Position numbers and translations under genes: made by a program | In this document: positions 30,802 to 38,284 of the stretch, piece after piece | Layout: the number at the start of each line of letters is the position of its first letter | How positions within the stretch are numbered: position 1 is the first letter of the stretch | From: Defluviimonas salinarum | GTDB taxonomy: Bacteria > Pseudomonadota > Alphaproteobacteria > Rhodobacterales > Rhodobacteraceae | NCBI RefSeq assembly: GCF_026013545.1 | Contig: NZ_JAPDOG010000014.1 | Coordinates: forward strand, 1 to 64,000 | DNA: 64,000 bases | Reading direction: 5' to 3' | The notes under the pieces: generated by a model | Database searches by the model: none | What the model saw: the letters and a program-made list of their open reading frames with translations, nothing else | What the model was told of the DNA's origin: nothing

Positions 30802-31290
30802 ATGCAGACGCGCCCCCTCACCCAGCCCCGCAGAGGCATGATCATCCATGCGCCATTCGAAGAAGGGTCAACCAACGGCAATTACGGCACAGTGACGAAG
30901 GTCCGGCCGGACGGGTTCGACTACCATGTCCATAACGGGGATTACGACGTCACCGTCGGTCCGAACGGGTCGCTCGCCGTGGAAAGCGGAGGGCCGATCC
31001 GCAATAGCGGCTTTTTCGAGATCCTCTCGTTGACCGCGGAGGAGGCGCATCTGACCTATCTCGCCGGCGTGCGCGGCGTGTCGGCGCTGATCGACACCGA
31101 AACGGTAGAACTCGACCAGGTTATCGGGCATCTCCCGGAGGAATACCGCCCGGAAGAGGTCAGACTCGAGGAGCACGCAATCGCATTCATCCGCGAGGCT
31201 GGCCTCGACAAGCATTTCGCCGGGTGGCTCCTGAAGAAGGAACAGGCGGAGCCCGATCTCGAGGACGAGACCTGTGACCCGGCCTTTTGA
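30802..31290 (+). CDS. hypothetical protein, 162 aa
   Basis: ATG 30802 follows AAAGGA; a TTG 6 nt earlier is in frame but less likely. The N-terminal half (FEEGSTNGNYGTVTKVRPDG, then FDYHVHNGDYDVTVGPNG) looks like a small beta barrel, perhaps SH3-like. The C-terminal half is helical and acidic. No family is recognised. It has its own motif and is followed closely by a 94-residue gene. Confidence 0.7.
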   Translation: MQTRPLTQPRRGMIIHAPFEEGSTNGNYGTVTKVRPDGFDYHVHNGDYDVTVGPNGSLAVESGGPIRNSGFFEILSLTAEEAHLTYLAGVRGVSALIDTETVELDQVIGHLPEEYRPEEVRLEEHAIAFIREAGLDKHFAGWLLKKEQAEPDLEDETCDPAF

Positions 31291-31303
31291 TGCAAGGCGG
31301 GAT

Positions 31304-31588
31304 ATGAAGAAACGCCTCCATGTATCCACGGATCCCACGGATCCCGATGCTCGCGAAACCTGTTGGCGCGTCGGCGCGATCCACCGCTGCTGCGAGCGCT
31401 ACGGCAAGGACCGGGACTGGGCCCGCGAGAAGCTTTCCGAGTTTCTCGGCGAGTATTACGGGGAGCGGCTGTCGACGATCTGGTTCTCGAACCGGCACAT
31501 GGAGCAGTCGCGCGAGCGATACGCCGAGCATCTCGAGGAGCGCCGTCATCTTGTGGCGGCCGCCGAGACCGCCTGCCCGGCGCCCTGA
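31304..31588 (+). CDS. hypothetical protein, 94 aa
   Basis: ATG 31304 follows AAGGCGGG; an in-frame GTG at 31274 would overlap the previous gene. The product carries WRVGAIHRCCERYGKDRDWA and a C-terminal helix rich in Glu, Arg and His. No family is recognised. It is probably cotranscribed with the 162-residue gene upstream and with tRNA-Leu(CAA), which starts 20 nt after its stop. Confidence 0.6.
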   Translation: MKKRLHVSTDPTDPDARETCWRVGAIHRCCERYGKDRDWAREKLSEFLGEYYGERLSTIWFSNRHMEQSRERYAEHLEERRHLVAAAETACPAP

Positions 31589-31608
31589 CGGCCGCGCCGC
31601 CTTCACCT

Positions 31609-31695
31609 GCCTCCGTGGCGAAACTGGCAGACGCGCCGGCCTCAAACCCCGGTGCCTGGAACGGCGTGCCGGTTCGAGTCCGGCCGGGGGCACCA
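31609..31695 (+). tRNA. tRNA-Leu(CAA)
   Basis: 87-nt class II tRNA, acceptor GCCTCCG / CGGGGGC, anticodon CAA with a C-C mismatch at the top of the anticodon stem, long variable arm, encoded CCA. Confidence 0.9.
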
Positions 31696-31717
31696 ATTTC
31701 CGAACCAGGAGAACCTG

Positions 31718-32146
31718 ATGAAATCCGACGACGCCTTTCTCGCGGCCCTGGAGCGCGGCGTCGCCGCGCTCGAGCTGCACCGCCCGATCGCGCTCGAACT
31801 GCCGGAAGGCGGAATCGTCAACGTGGTCGTTTTCGCGCTCCATGCCGACGACCTTTCCGTCTATCTCCTGCATGGCGATGCCGGGGGGCGTCTCGGCGCC
31901 CTGTCCCATCGTCACGAGCTCGAGACCGCGCCGCGCTGCGGCCGCGCGGGCGAGACGCTCCCGGCCTGGGAGAACGGTCCGCGCTACCGCCACCGCAAGG
32001 GCGGGGAATACCGGCTTCTGGGCTCGCTGGCGCTCGACCGGCCCGCCGGCCGGATCATGACGGCCCTCTACCGGGCCGAGGCCGACGGCACGCTCTGGCT
32101 CCGCGATGCCGCGGAGTTCTTCGATGGGCGCTTTTCTCCGATCTGA
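31718..32146 (+). CDS. DUF1653-like domain protein, 142 aa
   Basis: ATG 31718 follows AGGAGAACCTG. The second half (GPRYRHRKGGEYRLLGSLAL, then IMTALYRAEADGTLWLRDAAEFFDG) matches the pattern of DUF1653, a small beta domain whose usual form is YRHYKGGEY ... VVYR ... LWVRP-EMF. The function of that domain is unknown. The N-terminal 75 residues are an additional domain. A hairpin (32173-32190) follows the stop and may terminate transcription before the next tRNA. Confidence 0.65.
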   Translation: MKSDDAFLAALERGVAALELHRPIALELPEGGIVNVVVFALHADDLSVYLLHGDAGGRLGALSHRHELETAPRCGRAGETLPAWENGPRYRHRKGGEYRLLGSLALDRPAGRIMTALYRAEADGTLWLRDAAEFFDGRFSPI

Positions 32147-32217
32147 CCGGCAGCGCGCCATCCCCCGTTTCCGACGGCCTTTCGGCCGTCCTGCCCGGCA
32201 TCGAAAGCCGGGCCAAT

Positions 32218-32294
32218 GCCCGCATAGCTCAGCGGATGAGAGCGTCGCCCTCCGAAGGCGAAGGCCCCAGGTTCGAGTCCTGGTGCGGGCACCA
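32218..32294 (+). tRNA. tRNA-Arg(CCG)
   Basis: 77-nt cloverleaf, loop CTCCGAA, acceptor GCCCGCA / TGCGGGC, encoded CCA. A 7-bp hairpin (32193-32213) ends 4 nt before it. Confidence 0.95.
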
Positions 32295-32440
32295 TTTTCA
32301 GCCGCGCTGACGGCGCCGGATCCCGGCTGCTGCCGCAGCCGGGTTCCGGCCGCCGCCTGATGCAACACGGGCCGGCGCCAGCTTCGGCTCTTGGCATCCG
32401 CACGCATGTTCGCTATCCGTTCTCACCTGGAGCGGAGTTC

Positions 32441-32674
32441 ATGTCCAACCCCACGATCCCGAAATACCAGCTCCGCGTCGGCGACATCGATGCCGCCGAT
32501 GCGATCGAGGTTCGCTGCATGTGCGGTTCCGGACCCTGGCGGCTCACGCCCCGCTGGCTGAACGACCGGCACGGGCGGCACGAGTTCGTCCGCTGGATCG
32601 TCGGTGCCCTCACCTGCCCCGGCTGCGGGGTGCTCGGCGTGATGACCTGGAGCAGGATCCGCGCCCGCCGCTGA
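32441..32674 (+). CDS. small protein with zinc-knuckle-like cysteines, 77 aa
   Basis: ATG 32441 has GGAGCGGAG upstream. The sequence has CMCGSGPWRL near residue 26 and CPGCG near residue 59, spaced as a four-cysteine zinc ribbon. It ends with basic residues. It could be a small nucleic-acid-binding protein, but no family is recognised. Confidence 0.6.
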   Translation: MSNPTIPKYQLRVGDIDAADAIEVRCMCGSGPWRLTPRWLNDRHGRHEFVRWIVGALTCPGCGVLGVMTWSRIRARR

Positions 32675-32764
32675 TCCAGGTCGGCCGCCCGATCACGCCG
32701 GATGAGACCTTGCCGAACCATGTCGGCCCGGCCATATCTTCATGGAAGGACAAGGAGAACGAAG

Positions 32765-33034
32765 ATGGGCCGCTCCGAAAAGGGATCCTCGATCCGTCCG
32801 ATCCACGGCATGGTGACCGTGCGGCAGATTCTCGACGGCTTCCTCGCAGGAAGCGTGACCGATCACGAGGCGATGGATGCGCTCCACATGGAAACCTATG
32901 CCGACCTGATCAACGCGCTCGCGGATATCGGCGAGGCGCCGCCGCTACCACCGAAGGCGGAGGTCGAGGCGGAGGTCGAGGCCGCATTGCCGCTGATCAG
33001 GAAGCGATTGCAGGAGGTCGCCGATGGCGCTTGA
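32765..33034 (+). CDS. putative antitoxin of a PIN-toxin pair, 89 aa
   Basis: The ATG has an AAGGAG site. The N-terminal half includes VTVRQILDGFLAGSVTDHEAM, with the HEA(M/I) segment typical of small helical antitoxins encoded before PIN toxins. The C-terminal half is a Glu-rich helix that could fill the toxin's active site. It overlaps the next gene by 11 nt, giving coupled translation. The assignment rests mainly on gene order and partner. Confidence 0.6.
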   Translation: MGRSEKGSSIRPIHGMVTVRQILDGFLAGSVTDHEAMDALHMETYADLINALADIGEAPPLPPKAEVEAEVEAALPLIRKRLQEVADGA

Positions 33035-33635
33035 AATCGTGATCCCGGATTCCGGCCCGCTCATGTCGCTCGGCCGGATCGATCGCCTGGATCTCCTCGA
33101 TCGCTTCAATTGCCCGATCCTGATCACGGACATGGTCGCCGACGAGATCTTGCGTGGCAAGCCCGGTGCTCCGGATGCCAGCGTATTCGAGGCTTGGTTT
33201 GCCAAACGCGGGAACCGGATCCAGACGATCGAAACCAGCATCGGGATGATGTGGAAGGCGATACCCGAGGATATTCGCGCGACCCTGAAAAGGGTTCGGG
33301 ATGCGGGCGAGACCTCGATCTGGCAGTTCTCCAATACGATCCGGGACACCATGGCGGCCGACGACGAGGCTCTGGTTCTGTTCGAGGATGCCGCTGTCAA
33401 GAAGATGGACTTCGGACCGCACATCCGGAAGTTGTCAACCTGGAGCTTCCTGATCGCGCTGGAGCGCGCCGGCGTCATCCCTTCGGCCCAAACGCTGCGA
33501 AACGATATGATGGCGGCCAACCGCACCATCCCCAGTGATCCTTTCGACCAGCCATCCCCCAAGATGGCCGGGCGGGATGAGGACTGGATCGCCGGCTACG
33601 ATGCGAGGCCGGACATGGACGATCCCACCCCCTGA
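33024..33635 (+). CDS. PIN-domain ribonuclease toxin, 203 aa
   Basis: The N terminus VIPDSGPLMSLGRIDRLDLL and PILITDMVADEIL match the opening of PIN-domain nucleases, with the first catalytic Asp at residue 9 and an acidic residue in the MVADEIL helix. The later segment TMAADDEALVLFEDAAVKKM supplies further acidic residues. Such toxins cut RNA, some of them tRNA or rRNA. At 203 residues it is longer than minimal PIN toxins (about 130-150), with an extra C-terminal 40 residues. Confidence 0.7.
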   Translation: MALEIVIPDSGPLMSLGRIDRLDLLDRFNCPILITDMVADEILRGKPGAPDASVFEAWFAKRGNRIQTIETSIGMMWKAIPEDIRATLKRVRDAGETSIWQFSNTIRDTMAADDEALVLFEDAAVKKMDFGPHIRKLSTWSFLIALERAGVIPSAQTLRNDMMAANRTIPSDPFDQPSPKMAGRDEDWIAGYDARPDMDDPTP

Positions 33636-33741
33636 TCCCGGAGGTCCCCGCCTGGATCGGCAAGCGCCGCCGCCGCGGCGGCCGGCGCTCCGCCCGGCCT
33701 CTCCCCCGTGAGCCCGACAATCACGGGGGGCACCCCGTTTC

Positions 33742-33816
33742 GGTGCGGTAGCTCAGCGGTAGAGCGTCGGTCTCATAATCCGAAAGTCGGCGGTTCGATC
33801 CCGCCCCGCACCACCA
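33742..33816 (+). tRNA. tRNA-Met(CAT) or tRNA-Ile2(CAT)
   Basis: 75-nt cloverleaf, loop CTCATAA, acceptor GGTGCGG / CCGCACC, encoded CCA. The anticodon stem has one T-T mismatch. Whether C34 is modified to lysidine cannot be read from sequence. Hairpin ACGGGG/CCCCGT ends 3 nt before it. Confidence 0.9.
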
Positions 33817-33860
33817 TCACGATATCCGCCAGCGACGTCGAAGGATCTTGAGTTGCGATT

Positions 33861-33869
33861 CTTTTTCGC
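33861..33869 (+). promoter_or_regulatory. TTTTTCGCA motif
   Basis: Exact copy followed by TATATGG, only 18 nt before the 5' end of the last tRNA of the array. It directly supports a transcription start close to the motif. Confidence 0.65.
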
Positions 33870-33887
33870 ATATATGGATTCCAGGTA

Positions 33888-33963
33888 GGGGCCTGTAGCT
33901 CAACGGTCAGAGCTGGGCGCTCATAACGCTTAGGTTGGGGGTTCGATTCCCTCCGGGCCTACC
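33888..33963 (+). tRNA. tRNA-Ile2(CAT) or tRNA-Met(CAT)
   Basis: 76 nt, stem GGGCG/CGCTT, loop CTCATAA, acceptor GGGCCTG / CGGGCCT with G-T at 1-72, encoded CCA. It is the third CAT tRNA, so initiator, elongator and Ile2 may all be present. The lower-GC block starts just beyond it. Confidence 0.88.
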
Positions 33964-34214
33964 ATTTTTGTTTTTGTGGGTCGCGGATCGTGCGGGGTGC
34001 TTACTGAGGATCTAGGCGATTGCGTTTGTCAAAGCCATCGGGATATCTCCGTGACAGGCCATTCGGGGCCTCTCTCCCAACCTCCAAACCTGGCATAGAA
34101 GACCCGGCACCCATCTCACTCTGAGTATCGCCAATTTTCTTGACTTGGCATTGCGAATGCCACATCATTGTTGCTTATTAGGTCCTATTCACATTAAGTG
34201 GGAGGGATAGTGTG
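33964..34214. other. gap after the tRNA array, no gene
   Basis: I see nothing functional apart from a T-rich run directly after the tRNA (CATTTTTGTTTTTG), which may terminate transcription. Base composition shifts to clearly higher A+T here. Confidence 0.5.
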
Positions 34215-34538
34215 ATGAGGAAGCTGCTCTTTGGTGGTATTCTGGCAGCCATACTCACGACATCTCACGCCGCACATAGTCAAGACTGCAGAGGAAGCGG
34301 GCAGTATCAAAACGCATTATACTGTATCTCAACTGGAGTAAATAATCAGGGAACACCTTACTGGACAAATAACTGCCATCACTTCGTACATCTCCAATAC
34401 TGTTATGATCGCCGCGGTGACTACTCCTGTCTTTCGAGTGGAAATAAGCCTACCCAGTTTACTGGACTCGGTCCTGGAGATACGTCCTTTAACTGGGATG
34501 GGCGCCCAACCACCTACTGGGCCTTCGTCTGCCGATAG
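34215..34538 (+). CDS. small secreted cysteine-rich protein, 107 aa
   Basis: The ATG at 34215 follows GGGAGGG. A signal peptide (residues 1-22, ending SHAAHS) precedes a mature part of about 85 residues with six Cys and several Trp and Tyr, likely disulphide-bonded. GC content and codon use (many AAT, ACT, TAT codons) differ sharply from the rest of the window, a sign of recent transfer. No family is recognised; a toxin, inhibitor or adhesin fragment is possible. Confidence 0.65.
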   Translation: MRKLLFGGILAAILTTSHAAHSQDCRGSGQYQNALYCISTGVNNQGTPYWTNNCHHFVHLQYCYDRRGDYSCLSSGNKPTQFTGLGPGDTSFNWDGRPTTYWAFVCR

Positions 34539-34716
34539 TTTTCGCAGATTTTTGTCATGTCTAATTCATTTTGGCTGTACAGCCTGCCAGGTCGACATAG
34601 CTGAACAGCGACCGACTCACCTCGCCCGCCTCCGCATCATAGCCCCCGCCTCTGACCTTTTCAGGGTGAGTCACATTCCGAATGCTGAGTCGAGGCCCGA
34701 CTATTTCAGCACCCTT

Positions 34717-35058
34717 CTAGTCAGTAAATTGGCATGTTACCCTGATCATGCGAATAATTCCTCGCCACTTGGCGACACTGTGGGGTTGGATCGTATCCCG
34801 AGCAGTTCCAGCAACCATTTCGACTTCAACTTTAACCGGCCGCGAAGTTTTGTTGAAAACGTCAAAATATGAGTATCTCTCGGTTCCAGGAACAAAATGT
34901 CCTGCATAAATTTCAATCATCGGTCCGCTCTTAGTATAGCAATATGGCCTCGCATTCGCGGTCGTGGCAAACGCTGCCACAGAGAACGCCAATAAAACAA
35001 GGAGAATAGCCAGTCCCTTTAACCGCTTCTCCGTCACTATTGCAAAGTAGTGATGCAT
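34717..35058 (-). CDS. small exported hypothetical protein, 113 aa
   Basis: ATG 35058 follows GGGGCGG; an in-frame ATG 30 nt upstream is also possible. The N terminus is basic and then has a hydrophobic stretch LKGLAILLVLLAFSVAAFA ending TANA, a typical signal peptide. The mature part has 2 Cys and alternating beta pattern (VEVEMVAGTARDTIQPHS). Composition is lower in GC, as for the neighbouring small secreted gene. No family is recognised. Confidence 0.6.
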   Translation of the reverse strand: MHHYFAIVTEKRLKGLAILLVLLAFSVAAFATTANARPYCYTKSGPMIEIYAGHFVPGTERYSYFDVFNKTSRPVKVEVEMVAGTARDTIQPHSVAKWRGIIRMIRVTCQFTD

Positions 35059-35088
35059 AAACCGCCCCCAAAGCCAGGGTTGTTCCAC

Positions 35089-35717
35089 AACGATACCCGT
35101 TTTTTTCTTTCAAGTCATGCTTGCCGATATCTTTCTAGATTTCTGCCAGCAACACCTTCGCCTGGAGTTCCCCTCCAGTGCCAGCCGTGCATCCTGCTGC
35201 ATCCTCTCGCCGAAATTCTTCAAGCAGCTCATCCGGGCCTCGACCCGGCTTCGGACATGATAGCCAGCCTATTGCTTTCAGAGCGCCCGGCCCAGATGGC
35301 GTGTGGCGCGTAGAATCTCGTTGCGGGGCGAGGCATTGCCCGACATTGGTCCGAGGATAATGCCAAGCGCGGCCGGATAATACCCCTTCCAGGCGCGCCA
35401 ATTGCGCCGAAGGTGCGTGTCCTTCCTGGCGACCTCCGGCGGGCTTGGGGCCGAATTGCATCGCTTATCGAGACTGCCACCCTCGAAGCCATCGCCGCCG
35501 GCCATCCGCAAAGTCGGATCGACGATCTCCTACCGTGGAACTTCAAGCCGTCAAGGTGAACCCTGGTGGCGCGCAGACGCCGCTGCCGATCACGCTGAAT
35601 CGTACAATCAGACAGATGTATGTTGTGGTCCTTTACGGGCGGGTGCGCCAGGCGTGCCATCCAAGCGTGCCATGTCGACTGGAACAGGCAAATCTACCTT
35701 TATCGGAGAGTCGCAGG
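35089..35717. other. gap with transposase debris
   Basis: No intact gene is supported. The only recognisable content is the IS66-type fragment listed separately. Other open frames here are short and lack both ribosome sites and consistent codon use. Confidence 0.5.
35446..35559 (+). mobile_element. remnant of an IS66-family transposase (C-terminal end)
   Basis: The frame encodes WGRIASLIETATLEAIAAGH, then PQSRIDDLLPWNF and a stop. This matches the conserved end of IS66 TnpC transposases (ASLIET, then GHP-SRIDELLPW), with an internal deletion between the two parts. No terminal inverted repeats were found. Confidence 0.7.
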
Positions 35718-36515
35718 TTAATTGCAGCGCTCAATCTGGCCTTTCTGCGCCTCATCGACAATTGCTTCGGTTGTGACTGCAATACGCTCAAGGATTTCCT
35801 TCTGGCGAATAGTGGCACTTACCATACGTTCGGGCAGGCCGCCCGATTTCATTGCCTTGATCGGCTCGTCCATGTCGGCAGCCGCCTTCCGGTTCACTTC
35901 CGTGACCCCGGAATATCTGGAGAGGAGTCTGTTACTGAGTTCGCAATATGCAGTAGCACCATCCGAGCAGGTCTTGCAGGTCGCCGGTCTCTCCAGAATA
36001 GGCTTCCGGCCATTCCACATGTCATGGTCAATCCATTCTTCTTCCACACCGCCCTGGATAATTGAAATCTGCTCATTAACTGGGGTTCCGTGCTCTCTAT
36101 CCCAAGTCGTCGTGAGGTAAAAAGAGACCCGAGCACAACTCTTATCTGTCGTGATTCTGAGGAGTGATTGCGCATTTCCGCTCTCAACAGTAACGTCAGC
36201 TTCGCAACCACCAAGTTCTGCGCTGCAATCGCAGCCTATTTGCGACAGCGTGTTAGTCAACTGTTGCCGCTCAGCCTCCATCTGCGCCGCCTGAGCCTCA
36301 AGGTTGGCGTTGGTTTCTTCCATGATGGAAATGATCTGCGCCGTGGCGTCATCGACTGATTGCGCGTCGGCTGACCGAGTTATCAGTAGCAAAAAACATA
36401 CTACCACGGCTGTCGCAGAAAAATGCGCTCCCATCCCGACGAGTGCCAAGGATCTTACGGTGATCAGCTTTCGCCAAATCCGTACAGAGCAGTCCGGTTC
36501 CAACAACATTGCCAC
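35718..36515 (-). CDS. exported coiled-coil protein, 265 aa
   Basis: The GTG at 36515 has AAGGAG 9 nt upstream. A hydrophobic segment near residues 31-47 (ATAVVVCFLLLITRSADAQ) is a signal peptide or anchor. It is followed by a Gln/Glu-rich coiled coil (IMEETNANLEAQAAQMEAER) and a beta-rich region with several Cys. Codon use and GC are lower than in the window, matching the other genes of the 34-36.5 kb block. No family is recognised. Confidence 0.65.
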   Translation of the reverse strand: MAMLLEPDCSVRIWRKLITVRSLALVGMGAHFSATAVVVCFLLLITRSADAQSVDDATAQIISIMEETNANLEAQAAQMEAERQQLTNTLSQIGCDCSAELGGCEADVTVESGNAQSLLRITTDKSCARVSFYLTTTWDREHGTPVNEQISIIQGGVEEEWIDHDMWNGRKPILERPATCKTCSDGATAYCELSNRLLSRYSGVTEVNRKAAADMDEPIKAMKSGGLPERMVSATIRQKEILERIAVTTEAIVDEAQKGQIERCN

Positions 36516-36616
36516 TTTAGATTACTCCTTATGACCCCAACTAATCGATGTACTTAGAGATTGCTCGATTGATCTAAACATGTTCCGGGCGCTTTCTGAG
36601 TGGTTCTCCGACTCAG

Positions 36617-36693
36617 TTAAGCCACCATCGCTTCGGGCATCGGCTGGTTGAAGTAGGCCTGATCGGGGGTTTTTCCGTCAAGTGATCCATGCG
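36617..36693 (-). mobile_element. remnant of an IS3-type transposase (C-terminal end)
   Basis: The minus strand ends with CPHGSLDGKTPDQAYFNQ and PMPEAMVA before a stop, the characteristic end of IS3-type transposases (RPHSSLDGRTP-QAYF). Everything upstream is missing. It marks the junction between the low-GC block and the vWA gene cluster. Confidence 0.7.
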
Positions 36694-36977
36694 GGCATGA
36701 CGGCGGGCCGGAGTACGTGCTTCCCCGGGGCGGCCTCCGCGCGATTGCGAGGATCGGCGGCTGCCGGCCTGTCGATGAGCGAGGGGCTCCCGCCCGCGGC
36801 GGTTGCGCGCAATGCCGATTGACAACGCATTCGGGTGAAACAATAGATTTGCATATCCTGTCGTTCGACACGCCAGGGCAGAAGGACGGGGTGCTGTTTC
36901 CCGTCAAGCCGGGCCGGGATGGAGCCAGGCATCATTTCCGCCCCGTGATCGCGGTGCGGCTTCAAGGAGTGACCGCC

Positions 36978-37613
36978 ATGCGCCGCCTTCCCGTCTATCT
37001 CGTCCTCGATGTTTCAGGTTCAATGCACGGGGAGCCCATCGAGGCGGTCCAGAACGGCATGCAGATGCTTGTGAGCACGCTGCGGACGGACCCCTACGCG
37101 CTCGAGACGGCCCATATCTCGGTCATCGTGTTCGACGACAAGGCGCGGCAGGTGGTCCCTCTGACGGAACTGATATCCTTCCAGCCCCCAAGCGTGGAGG
37201 CCGGGTCGACCACGTCGCTTGGGGACGCCCTCAGGGTCACCAAGGAGTGTATCGCCCGCGAGGTCCGGAAGACGACGGCCGACAGCAAGGGGGACTGGAA
37301 GCCTCTCGTCTTCCTGATGACGGACGGCCAGCCGACCGACGACTGGCAGAAGGGTCTGGCCGAATTCCGCACCATCAGGCCCGGCATGGTGATCGCCTGC
37401 GCCGCGGGGCCTCAGGCGGACACCTCGGTCCTGAAGCAGATCACGGAGGTGGTCGTTTCCCTCGATACGGCGGACAGCTCCACCATCAGCGCGTTCTTCA
37501 AGTGGGTATCCGCCTCAATTTCGACCAGTTCGAAGAAGATTGATCTGTCGAAGTCTGAATCGACCCAGCTCAGCGAGCTGCCGCCGCCGCCGCCCCAGAT
37601 CACCCTGGTCTGA
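36978..37613 (+). CDS. TerY-like vWA-domain protein 1
   Basis: This is a 211-residue protein that is almost entirely one von Willebrand A domain. The metal-site (MIDAS) elements are intact: DVSGS near residue 10, the Thr in GSTTSLGDAL and the Asp in LMTDG. The C terminus ends in a proline run (PPPPPQITLV) shared with the other members. ATG 36978 has AAGGAG. In TerY-P systems such vWA proteins act with a PP2C phosphatase and a kinase, both encoded downstream. It is the first of six collinear genes and is likely the head of the operon. Confidence 0.85.
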   Translation: MRRLPVYLVLDVSGSMHGEPIEAVQNGMQMLVSTLRTDPYALETAHISVIVFDDKARQVVPLTELISFQPPSVEAGSTTSLGDALRVTKECIAREVRKTTADSKGDWKPLVFLMTDGQPTDDWQKGLAEFRTIRPGMVIACAAGPQADTSVLKQITEVVVSLDTADSSTISAFFKWVSASISTSSKKIDLSKSESTQLSELPPPPPQITLV

Positions 37614-37638
37614 TTATCTTGTGAACGATGGAGTTTGC

Positions 37639-38274
37639 GTGAGACGTCTTCCGGTTTACCTTCTGCTCGATACGTCAGGGTCCATGCGCGGCGAGCCGAT
37701 CGAGGCCGTCAATACCGGGATAAGGGTGATGGTCAGCGCGCTGCGCCAGGACCCCCATGCCCTTGAAACGGTATGCGTGAGCATCATCACCTTCGACGCG
37801 GACGCGAACGTGGTGGTCCCGCTGACCGCGCTGGATGAGCTGCAGGTCCCGCAGATCTCCACGCCGCAGTCCGGCCCCACCCATCTGGGCCGCGCGCTCG
37901 AGACGCTCGGCACGCGGATTCGCCAGGAGATCCGGCGGTCCACCTCGGACCAGAAGGGGGACTGGGCCCCATACCTTTTCGTGATGACGGACGGGAAGCC
38001 CTCGGACCTCATGGTTTTCGAGGAGCAGTGTCCCAAGATCCGCTCCATCGGTTTCGCGAGCATCATCGGCTGCGTGGCCGGGCCGAAGGCGCGCAAGGAG
38101 GATCTCGCGCCCCTATGCGACCATGTGGTCGCGCTCGACACGATGGACAGCGCGGGGTTCTCCAGCCTTTTCAAATGGGTGACGGCGGCGATCTCCGGGG
38201 GGAACCGCTCGATGGGAGCGACCGCCACGGTGAGCTTGCCCCCGCCACCGCCAGAAATCCAGATCGTGGTTTGA
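37639..38274 (+). CDS. TerY-like vWA-domain protein 2
   Basis: This is a 211-residue paralogue of the preceding gene. The GTG at 37639 has GGAG 5 nt upstream. The MIDAS is complete: DTSGS, Thr in GPTHLGRAL, Asp in VMTDG. It ends with the same PPPPP tail. Similar length and gene adjacency suggest tandem duplication, but the sequences have diverged well, so the copies are probably specialised. The spacing of 26 nt from the first gene fits an operon. Confidence 0.85.
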   Translation: MRRLPVYLLLDTSGSMRGEPIEAVNTGIRVMVSALRQDPHALETVCVSIITFDADANVVVPLTALDELQVPQISTPQSGPTHLGRALETLGTRIRQEIRRSTSDQKGDWAPYLFVMTDGKPSDLMVFEEQCPKIRSIGFASIIGCVAGPKARKEDLAPLCDHVVALDTMDSAGFSSLFKWVTAAISGGNRSMGATATVSLPPPPPEIQIVV

Positions 38275-38284
38275 GGGGACGATC

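Noticed and set aside
33742-33963. Assigning the last two CAT tRNAs firmly as Met or Ile2
   Set aside because: The difference depends on modification of C34 and on identity elements that I cannot score by eye.
35229-35660. Minus-strand frames around the IS66 remnant
   Set aside because: They contain no transposase or other recognisable sequence; only the plus-strand fragment matches a known family.
33940-36700. A tRNA-flanked integrative element with direct repeats at both ends
   Set aside because: I found no second copy of the tRNA 3' end to the right of the low-GC block, and no integrase gene in the window.
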